Origin: Owenia fusiformis
Lineage: Eukaryota > Annelida > Polychaeta > Sabellida > Oweniidae
Direction of reading: 5' to 3'
Length of the DNA stretch: 64,000 nt
Assembly: GCA_903813345.2 (NCBI GenBank)
Contig: CAIIXF020000007.1
Coordinates: forward strand, 35,248,538 to 35,312,537
Positions 50,301-62,300 of this stretch are shown piece by piece. Each line of letters starts with the position of its first letter. Positions within the stretch are counted from its first letter, which is position 1. A model generated the notes under the pieces. It searched no databases. It saw only the letters and a program-made list of their open reading frames with translations, and was not told the DNA's origin. The translations under genes were made by a program, and so were the position numbers.

Positions 50301-53300
50301 AACCAAAAGTTAATCAGCTCTAGTACTTCATATGCTCTATCATCTCTCCGAATTTGGAGAAAATCTGATGAGCAGTTTTCCTTAAACGGCGATGACAAAA
50401 AGCGGGACGATCACGATCACGACCAGTATGACGACTATATCCCACCAATGGTGTGATAAAAACAGGAGAATGTTATTTCAACATTTAATTGAAATATTTT
50501 GAAAATCATTATCAATTTCAGTAATTGTTGGTAATTAGAATCATGAAAAATCATAAAAATTCTCATCTTAGAGCTCCACATTCATTTTTAGAAATCAGTA
50601 ATCAGAGAATCAAATCAAAGTCCATTGGCCTAAATATGTAATCATACGACAAAATCATACATTGTTTCTAGATAATCAACAGCTAGAATCAGATTATTTG
50701 ATCGAAGCATAAAGTTATTTCATAAATATCATTTAACTTTATCTACTATTGTGCAAACATATAAAGCTCAATCAAATATCGATAATTACAAAAGTACAAT
50801 ATCAAAATCAATTGTATAATGCTTTCAATTCCTCAAATGAGTGGTATCAATATGGTGAACGTTTTGAACATGCGCTTCTCTTAAACCAGTCATCAAAACA
50901 TTCTGAAAATTTTACACATCATCAATTTAATGGTCATCTTTTGGATGGTAACATTATAATTTGAAACATATATATATCCTTTCCTCTATATTGTTTTAGA
51001 AAAAACATCAGACACTTCTTTTGTTCTTGGTATCATGTGTTCAGAATGAAATGAAACATCTATCCGAACCTCATTGGAGCAAAACGACATGAACATAACA
51101 TGTTTTAGATCTCTCAATATTGTAATTGTACAAAGGAAAGTTTGATTGATTTTAAAAAAGTTCATCTTAATTTTTATCTATTTTGGGGGATTTTGTTTTA
51201 AGTTTTTGCATACATTTTGTAAAATCAACCAAATTTCCTTTGTATAACTGTAATATTGAGAGGTCTAAAAACATGTTGTATATGCTATTTTGTTCCAACA
51301 AGGTTTGGAAAGATATTTTATTTCATTCTCAAGAATTGGTAGAAAGGAACAAAAACAATTGAACTAAAAACAAAAAATGTTAACAAAAACAGTTATATAA
51401 AATATATGAATAATTTTTGTATTGAATTGTTACCAATCAGTCAACATTACCATGTTTCTTATAGAATGTTTTCAATAATTGGTTTTAGAGAAAAACATTA
51501 TTGAATTCAGTTCACCATATCGATACCTATCCTTTCTCTCCAGATTTGAATGAAGAGCTGGACTTCTATACATTTTAAAGCATCAACTTCATTCCCGTTC
51601 ACTGCAATTCTTTCTCATTCCTCTCTTTAGCACTTTATTTCACATTTTCAAAACACCACAATCATAAGTTTTCTTGAGCTTACCAACAACGAATTCTTCC
51701 TTCTTCTTGCTGCTTCCCTTGCTACCTTTGGAGGCCACACTCTTTGCACTCTTTGCACTTTTTACACTCTTAACTCTCAAACCAGTCTCCTGTAAAGTTA
51801 AATATATTTGATCAATTTATGTTTCACTTTTTATTGACTATATATATTTTGGTATTCATGTGGGATGAGTGTTGACTACATTTTATACCATAATGCACCC
51901 AGCGATTGTCATCTTACTAAGTAGTATAAGATTAAATTGATTTTTAAGTATAGGCACAGTATGAGTAATATCTAATGTAAAAGTATTTACTTTTTATGTA
52001 ATTCTTAACACTTACAAAATGTGATTCTTGAATAAAATTACACATCTTAAAAGCTGATTAGCAATTAGTGCAGCGGCACACGATGTGTAGCAGTGTATGA
52101 TACATATGAAAGCTCAATTTTATCAATGCAATGTTTTGTGTATATATAAAACAAGTGTTGAATTAGCAGACCATAGCCATGGGGGGGGGGGTTCGATTGG
52201 TTTGAGGGCACCCCCCCCCCCCCTGATGAAAAATCTTTCAAAATCATGCAGTTTTTCACCATTCTGAGCCACTGAGTGATTTTGGCCATTTTTGGACCAA
52301 AATTGTCACAAGTGAACCCCCCCGCGAATTTTTCAAAAAGTGAACCCACCTTGGCAAATCCTGGCTACGGGCCTGATTATTAACACTTATTTCCATATAT
52401 ATGTACTTGGGTGAAATTGGATCCAATCTGCACTTGGTCCACTCATCAAAAAGTTGATTCTCAATGTTTAGTTGTGCAAAATTAAAATTTCTGATTCGAG
52501 TAAGTAATTATTGAGTGCACAAAAAGTACAGCTGGTTCAGTGGTTTTTAAGCTATGTGGCTATTACAGGCCTCCTAGACTTCCAACAACGCGAACATCAG
52601 TTCTGAGCTCGCAAACTACATTCCTTGCGCTGGAACCACGATTCTCACATCGCAAACGTGAAATCTTTAGTTGCGCACCACAATTTCCTCGCTCCCGAAC
52701 ATATTTCTCCACTAGTGAACAATTTGTACATAGTACATCCTGGTATTTGGAATTCTAATTGCATGCAACAACAGGAGTCTGGTTGCAGTTTACATTGACA
52801 GTTTACATTTTTAGTTATGCGTAATAATACAAATAAAATTACGGACTTTTTTCGATCAGGTGTGTGGTTCATGAGCACAAATCTCTGTTTGTGAGTGGAG
52901 AAATATGTTTGGGACTGAGGAAATGGTGGTGCGCGACTAAAGATTTCTCGTTCGCGACGTGAGAATCGTGGTTGGAGCGTAAGGAATGTAGTTCGCAAGG
53001 TCAGAACTGATGTTCGCATTGTTGGAAGTCTAGGAGGCCTGTATTATTACATGTAGTTGCATTCAACGACATTTGTGAGTGAATCGAAGATGTCAGAAGC
53101 TCAGCACAATTATGATTTGCCTAAAATGAAACATTTTTGTGATTGTGAATTATCAAAACAATTATATATCCAGATTTGTGGTGGAAATTCACATCTTCGA
53201 AAGCTCAATCTGAAATAGACACAATCTGCTTTTGATTAGTATACAATGGTGATTCCTGCCTTAATTGTGACATTTGGTGCGATATGAAATGATATTTGTT

Positions 53301-56300
53301 GCAATATGAAATGATATTTGGCACAATATGTAATTATATTTGGTGCAATATGAAATGATATTTGGTGCAATATGAAATGATGTTTGGTGCAATATATGAA
53401 ATAACATTTGGTGCAATATGAAATGATATTTGGTGCAATATGAAAGATATTTGGTGCAATATGAAATTACATTTGGTGCAATATGAAATTATATTGTGTG
53501 CAATACAAAAAATGCAATGTGCAACATCGAGAAATTGTAAAGCTGGAAATTCGCCGTTGCATATCGAAGCAAGTATTTAAAATAGTTGGACTCATGTCAC
53601 TGTCACCTTTCCATCCCCCCTCATTCAATTCAGGCAGTAACAGTGACATTAAATTCTCAGTAAAGCTGAAAGCTATAAATCTCTATATGGATAACAAGTT
53701 TAACCTCATCAATCTCATAACCATCGTCCCCATCATCCTCCTCTGTGTCATTGCCTTCTGACATGAGCACATCATTTTTGGCATCTTCCTGTTTGACTTT
53801 TTCTGATATCTGTATCAGCTGCACGACTTCCTTCCCAGCATCCTTGAACGAAGGCTTACTTGATTTCTCTCTCTTTTTTCTTTTTAGTTCAATGCTTACT
53901 TCAGTTTTCTCTGATATTGGAGAGAGTGGTTTAAGCAGATCAAAAGGTAGTTCTCTATTTTTATCAATATCATCATATTTAGTTTCAGTCTCTTGTTCAC
54001 TACTGACAGATTCTTCGCTACCTTTATCATGTTCAACAGGGTTTTCTTCTTCTGGCAATACCAGAACAGGTTTAGTAATCTCAATGCCCCCTTGGCTAGT
54101 TTCAGCAATTGACATCTCTTTCATTTGGTTGTCTTCAGCCAAACTTTCCTGATCAATATTTGTAGACTTCTCATCACCTTGGTCAATTTCTGTGGAATTT
54201 CCATCATCTGGGTCAACTATTTTTGGATCACTTTCTTCAATATCTTTGTCAGTTTTAACAGTTTTATCATCATGATAGGGCATGACTGGATTTTCGCTCT
54301 CCACATTGATAGTCATATCACTTTCAATATTTTTATCACTTATAATCGACTTAGCACTTCCCTTCTTAACTGGCTCAGCACTTCTACTTTTAACTGATTC
54401 AGCGCTACCACTTTTAACTGATTTTGCACTCCCTGTCTGAATTGATCTAGCACTTCCCTTCTTAACTGACTCGGCACTTCCACTTTTAACAGATCCAGCA
54501 CTTCCACTCTTAATTGATTTAGCACTTCCAGTTTTAACTGATTTAGCACTTCCAGTTTTAACTGATTTAGCACTTCCGGTTTTAACTGATTTAGCACTCA
54601 CATTTTTAACTGATTCCGCACTGCCACTCTTATTTGATTTAGCACTGCTGCTCTTAACTGATTTAGCACTTCCATTTTTAACTGATCCAGCACTTCCATT
54701 TCTTATCTCAGTTGGAATTTGCTCCTTCTCTTTAACCTCGCTTGGCTCTTTGTCTTTAGGAATAACTGAATCTTCCTCTTGTATGATTTTAAGCACTGCT
54801 TCATCAAAAGATATGACTTGTTTATGTTTATTGGCTGCTCTGTATTCTCTCCCAACCTGTACCACACAGTATACATGTATAATTACAGTATGCAAATAAT
54901 GAAATTGGAATACATGTTCAGTGATCTAAGTGAACATAAAAAATGAACATTACAATAAACAAATAATTTATCCTATATCCTACATACAATGACTCAACAT
55001 GACATTTATTTCAAAAACAAATAAATGAAAATGCACAAACAATTAAAGAAATGTACAAGACACAAACAAGACACCCATAACAACGCAAATTCTGGAAAAT
55101 AAATGCAGTTCCAAAGGATTTAACATAGGGACATTTTCAAAGCTGAAAGGCAATCTGCATGTACTCACTACATATTATAAAATCTATAAAATAACCATTT
55201 TGATTAGAAAATTCCAAATAATAAGCCATAAATGCATGTAAAAATCTAACCTTGACAAGGTCTTCAATCTGAGACTTAAAGTCCGTGTCAGATTCAGCTT
55301 TTTCTGGTTCAGGTTCGCCTCTGAAAGACACTCGGGATTTTGCGACTGATCTCTGATCTGCTGGTAAAGATGCTCCCTCTGGTTGGAGGTCTATCCTTGT
55401 TTTTTCTGCATCAGGTGTTGCTGTATCAAGGGACTTTGCAGCTTCTATAACGCTATCGGTGACACTGTCATCATCAGAGTCTTCTTCAACATCATCGTCT
55501 TCTTCTTGTTCATTGGATGCTGCAGCTGAAGACTTTTTCTCTTCTTCACCCTCACCATAGTTACTAAAACATATCACCATAGTTACATCATCTCTATTGT
55601 CAGTAAAACATGATCAAGTTGATATGGCCCACAACCCACAAGAGAGTTCTCAAATATGGATATAAGGCATATAAAGATATCTAAACAAAATAATGGTTCG
55701 TTTATCATTAATTACTTTTTAGGATAGTTGCATTATAAGATATGGAGGGTAACTATATGGAGGGTAACTCACATGATATCCAGCTCAAGGTCAGCATTGT
55801 CAGCACGCTGTCCTGGTATTGAGGCAGGTACTTTACTTGAAATGGAACCTGTCTCACCTATGGGGGAGGAACAGATAAAACAACATTACTTGAATACAAA
55901 TCAAACAACCAAATTTTTAAAATCATCAAACTTTTAATGACAAGAATGATGTCTTGAAACAGGGTCACTCTCAGTCATTAAAAACTGTGTTTTGTACTTA
56001 TACATGCAGAGGTTTTAATGCTCTCATTGCTTTCTATTTCCTTTAAATAACATTTACATAAAGACAAGTTAAGAATTATGGATGATATGAGATATCACAA
56101 TGGTTCTTACTTGGTTTTTTATAGACATGGCCTGATTTAGCTATACTCTTAGGCTTTGATCCAGTAGTTTTGTTACTCGCAGCATGGCTACTTGTACTGG
56201 GATGTGATCCCCCACTATGTACAGACTCTGCATCTCCTGCACTATGAACACTTCTTGCATCTGAATGAATGCTCTGTGCAGCACTATGAACACTTTGTTC

Positions 56301-59300
56301 AACCATACTCTGAACGCTTTTAATAGCACTACGGACACTGAGGACACTCTTAGTGGCTTCTGTATGGTGGCTAGACGCAGCCTCACTTTGAGCGTCGTAT
56401 TCTGTCGGAGGTTGTTCAGTTGCTGAACTTTTAATTCTGACAATGTTCAAACCACTTTCCTCATCTTTGACTAGCTCTATGTCTTCAGGTTCAAGCTCCT
56501 TTGTTATGAGGGCATCGATGACCTCATCAGCAACTTCAATGTTGTCTACACCAATGTCACTTTCCTTATCACCTGTGCTGGATACTGTAGATAACAAAAA
56601 TATTAAGGCATGTGGCATAGAAATTTATTTGTTATTGCAATGCTGTATCTGTTGTATTCTGTTAATCCGTGGGCTCATAATTATGCACATTTTCATTATT
56701 GGTAAATATATCAAATACCATGTCCTTTCATTGAAATCAGTCCAATATCATTTTGAAACTGAAATTTTTACTATTATTCATGAAATGAAAATGTTTTGTG
56801 TTGCTAAAAGTTTACTTCAGTCCATCCAATCAGCTGATTGAATAGAATACTCAACTAAATAAAATTTAATTTACAAATTATTTAATCACAAGATAAAGAA
56901 ATTGACAGATACCAAAAATCACAAGACTAGTCGATAATGTTCCATACTTACATGCAGAAGCTAAAGATTCCTTAAGTACTTCCTTGTACTGTTCATGTGT
57001 TGGAAGACCACCAGCAAAGGCACTTTTTACACTTTTGCTATCAGTCTCACCCCACTATAACACAATGGATATAAAATATCAAAAATTGTGATAACTTTTA
57101 GCACAAGGGTCTTGAATAAGACTTGAAATGAGTCAGAATTCAAAAGCTAGCATACAAGATATAGCAAAATATTTTGTTCAATATTACTGAACAAAAAAAT
57201 GCTTAAACTATTTTTGCAAGGTCATCTGTTGTAAAATATAGAATACATGTTAATTATTTTCACAGTCTGGTATTTTGGATGGGACATACCTTATTCATTG
57301 CTTCCTCCGCAAGGGAATGAGGTCTGGATATATTTCTAGGTGGATGCCATCTCAACCAATTATCAGCAGCAAGCTATAGAAATTCAATGCAATACAATAA
57401 TAACAGTGAATACAATAAGAGAAACCTGGTAACTGAATTATCAGCAGCAAGCTATAGAAATACAATATCAAGAATACAATACCATACAACATATGAAATA
57501 ACAGTGAACACAATAAGAGGAATCTGGAAACGAAAACCTGGTAATAGGAATTTGGTTACAATATCTTAAACTTAATTATGATTAACACACTACTGACAAC
57601 GATGTTATGAAGACTTACACAATGATTTTTTGATAGTGTACAGACTATAGTATTTTGAAAGGAGGAAACAATTACAAAATAGATTACTTTTACACTGTTC
57701 TTTACTTTTCATTTATCACCACAGAGGTACTAACCAAAGCATCCTTTTCCAGATTCTTGCCTCCTTTACTGACTACATCTTCAGCTATCTTCTTTGCACT
57801 ATGTCTGATCCTCTCAAGAACTACCTTTTCTGATATGGTGGACACTTTGCCCTGACTGACTCCCAGTTGAGACTCTGATGCAGCCTCAGACCCAACTATT
57901 GGTAAAACAATGAACAATTTTTATTCATTTTTATACAGATTTTTTTCCATAAATACTTACACACATCTTTTGATTTTTGCAATAAAGCATCATATGCCAA
58001 ATTAAAAAGCAAAACAAGGAGGAGAAATTAATTTTATAAACAATGAATTCCTTAAATTTCTTTCCTCAGGGTTCATGCAGAATGGTATGTTGAAGTTACA
58101 TTTATGTTCTTTAATAGCATTTTTAAATTTGTTTTAAAAATTTCAAGTTATTTACATATCTACATTTCAAATCCATAATCCTAAAACGCATATTATCATA
58201 TACCTGTAAAACAAAGAAAACAATAATGTTAAATAGGATGTCTATATTTATGTAAAGAATCTAGATATGACACACAAATTAGCCACCCAGAAGACAAAAT
58301 ATCATTAAACAGTACACAGTCACAAGAGCACACAATCAACAAAAACAAAGGCAGAAATCTAAGAGGCAAAGGTAGTGCTACGAACAAGGATTTGGAAGGG
58401 GCATTTGAGGCCAAATCATCTACTTCTCCAAAGTCAACTTCAAATCACTCTCAAGCAATATCAGTGAATTTGGTGCAGTTCATGGCATATCATTCACATC
58501 TTGTGCATTGGTGTCTCACAAATGTATCATTTAAATCATTTGTTCAATCTTCATATATTAATTGCTGCAATAAAAAAGTCATTAGTCCACAATCAAAAGT
58601 CTGTCTAATCCACAATCATTGTCAACATACAATTACAATAATTTTGCATCTACAAATTATGATTGTGTTATATCCACAATAGCAACTGTGTCAAATCCGC
58701 AATCACAATTGTGATCAATGCAAAATTACGATTGTGTTCAATCATTAACGACAATTGAGTCAAAGCCTTAAATCACAATTGCGCTCAATCCACATCACAA
58801 TTGTATTCAATTCAAAATCACAATTGCGCTCAATCCACATCACAATTGTATTCAATTCAAAATCACAATTGTGCTCAATCCACATCACAATTGTATTTAA
58901 TTCAAAATCACAATTGTGCTCAATCCACATCACAATTGTATCTAATTCAAAATCACAATTGTGCTCAATCCACATCACAATTGTATCTAATTCAAAATCA
59001 CAATTGCGCTCAATCCACATCACAATTGTATCTAATTCAAAATCACAATTGTGCTCAATCCACATCACAATTGTATCTAATTCAAATCACAATTGTGCTC
59101 AATCCACATCACAATTGTATCTAATTCAAATCACAATTGTGCTCAATCCACATCACAATTGTATCCAATTCAAAATCACAATTGTGCTCAATCCGCAATT
59201 ACAATTTTGTTCAATTCAAAATCACAATTGTGCTCAATCCACAATTACAATTGTATTCAATTCAAAATCACAATTGTGTTCAATTCACAATTACAATTTT

Positions 59301-62300
59301 GTTCAATCCATAATCACATTTGTGTTCAATCTGAAATCACAATTGTTTTCAATCCAAATCACAATCCAGATAGGCCACACATTGTACCTCTAGAAGTGGG
59401 GAATTCATCATCAATATCATTTTCAAAATAATCATCAACATCATCTTTGAATCCTTGGGGTGTTTTGACTTTGGGTGTGCGTGATTTGGATCTTGTAGGT
59501 AGTCTGCTTGAGGTGGGTTTCAAATGAGGACTCTTTGAATGAATTGAGGCACGATCCAAATTAGATGGCGCTAAAGATGAAGGAGGTGGAGGAGCAAGTT
59601 CCTCTGTTTCCGCTTCATAGCCATCAACTTCAATAGCTGGAGTTTTAGGTTTAATGGATTGTGGGGTGTTAGGTTTGATTTGTTCTTTTGGTGTTCTTGA
59701 TTTCTCTTTGATTTTCATTTTGGATTTCTCCTTCTGTATCGTCATCTCCTTCGACTTTTCTTTCTGTAATTCTTTCTGTGGCTTCTCCATTGATTTCTCT
59801 TTCAATGGTTTCTGTATCTGTGATACTCTCGATACAGACTCAGGTGGCACCATTGATGGCTTGCGGGTGACAATAGCTGCAGTGACAGCCCCTCCCATAT
59901 CTGTCTCTTCCCCACTGGACGCCTCATTCCCTGAGGAAAGCTTGGCAGCTACAAGTTGGCAACATATCATTTAAAGCAAAGCGGACATAGCTCGAAATCC
60001 CAGGGAAAAGTCCCCCCCCTCTAATATTCTCTAAAGCAAAATATCTAATACAGGCAACAGAGTATAAGAGGGAGAGGTGACTTACTCCCAATGCTAATGA
60101 AATGAACTGGGATAATAATCTTGTAAAAAATGTTAAGTTTGTAACAAAGAGATAAACGTTAATGTAATTAAAGGATTAAAAATAAATCTTAATTAGCAGG
60201 ATACATTTCAATTAGCATTTAGACAGTTGGAGCAGTTGTGAGTTAGGGATCCCTTGATATGCAGTGTAGTGGTATACAGTACATCATTAAAACATTTTAT
60301 GTAAATGTCAAATATAAAAGGATGCTTGAATCTTTCAATATTTGATGATACATATTGATGTGCTGGTTCAACCATCAAATGATTCAAATACTGTACTTAT
60401 AATAAATAATATGCAGATATTTTATATTAAATATATCAAGGGACCACTAACTGAAATGAGATAGAGGGGAAAAGTCAAAATGCAAATATGGCATAGTCAA
60501 ATACATACATTGTATAGTACATAGTCAAGCAGGTATATAGTAAAAGATTACATAGTCAAACACATATAGTCATTAGTCGAGCAGGTATATAGTAAAAGAG
60601 AGGGTAAACATACATCTAAAATGGGATTATTGTAAAAACATCCTTCAAATGCAATTGTCAAGATCAATATTTCTGAAACTCTCTCTCCCATACATGTTTT
60701 GTATTTTATTCTACATGTAGCGGGATGTGTAAATGGTTTCTTTTTGTTGATGGATTTTTTTGTGTTTTTGATCAACTTAAATCAATTTTTTTCCTATTGG
60801 AACAACAAGTCTGCTCTTGCATCTGAAATCTAAAGTTGAATGGATATGTGGCCTTTTGATGACAAGATTTAATGTGGTGATTAAAACAAATTGATCCCTG
60901 TTTTGTTAACAAGGGAGGGTGGGCAGTTAAGCAGTTATTGAAATCCAATACTTCAAGTAGAATTAAATACTAAACTTTTGAGAGAATTCCAAATAAGCAT
61001 AATAAATGGTTTTGTTCTACAGTTGAAGAATATTTAGATTTAAAAATGACACAACAATGTCTGGGGGATCACTGGAGCACCTGTTAGGACATTTGACAAT
61101 TTGACTCACAAAGCTTATGATGGTATGCGTTATGCTTAGCAAACCATTTTGGAGAATGTGGCGTGTTTGAGTGAGGCAAGGACCTCATTTCAACTTGTAA
61201 TAGTTCTAAAAGCAAACACATTAATCAAGATATGACTCAAGTTGCTAATTCATGCAATGACTATATACGCTATGACTACTGCAATGACTATATATGCTAG
61301 GACTGTTGCAATGACTATATATGTTATGACTATTGCAATGACTATATATGCTATGACTATTGTACTACTATGACTAATAGAAATTAAACTTAATCTATAG
61401 ATCATTCATGAATACTATAGTAACTATATAGTTGCGCTAAAAGCAAACACAATAAAGATATGAGTCAACATGCTATGACTAATAGAAATCAAGACTTTAA
61501 CTACAGAAGTAAAACATCAAAATGACAGAATCTGAAAAACTCAGTCCATCTACAAAATCCTTAATAAAATGCAAAGAACTATGGCAGAAACCTTAGAGAG
61601 GTCTATAAAGATAAGTCAATAAGGTATAACAAATATGAGCCCAAAATTGCTTTTCTTTTGAACCGAATTTTACTATAAATCTCTGCTAATTTATGATTAA
61701 GAACCTAAAAAGCTGAGGTGCAGGAACTCAAAAAGTTTTCTTATTGCGCCTTATGTTTTCATAAGACTCTTCTACATTCCCACTCAAAAATGTCCCCAAA
61801 CATATACCCTGAAAGACCCCCTTGAGCCCTATAGAGTACTTAATAAATATCAACCTGAGTAAGGTGAGGAGGCCCTATCAAAGCCGACCTCTATCTCAAC
61901 AGACTGGAGGCTGGGTGAGTCATCATCATCATTTCTCCAACTGGGTACTGAGACAATGTTCTGGGTCTCAGGCATGGTCTTTGCTCTTGGACCTGATGGC
62001 AATAGAATGAGTTAAGAAACAAGCATGCAAGAGATGATATACAGTAAAATCTGTTTTGATATGCACCAGGATGGGATATAAGGATTTTAGATCAACAGCC
62101 TAGTAATGATGCTGATTTGCAGTAATGTAGAGTAGCAAAACAAAATAGTGCAGTTCTGCTGTGTAGAAATGCAGTGTAGCAATGGTCCAGTGCCTATGCC
62201 ACACCCAAGTTGAATACCTTTGCAGTATTTTTAGAACTTTCTCTGGATGTTATAACATTCAAAATGTTGGATTTTGAAAGTTAGAACATTCTAGCCTTAC

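Noticed and set aside
52540-53019. Two similar ORFs on opposite strands (72 and 124 codons)
   Set aside because: They mirror each other because they lie in the inverted arms of a fold-back element.
53745-54397. Plus-strand Ser-rich ORFs (90 to 135 codons) and minus-strand LNQLKVEVL-type ORF
   Set aside because: Antisense or shifted-frame shadows of the large repeat-bearing exon 11, whose own frame runs open for 384 codons with matching splice phases.
58755-59431. ORFs of 102 to 212 codons on both strands
   Set aside because: By-products of the 45-bp intronic minisatellite.
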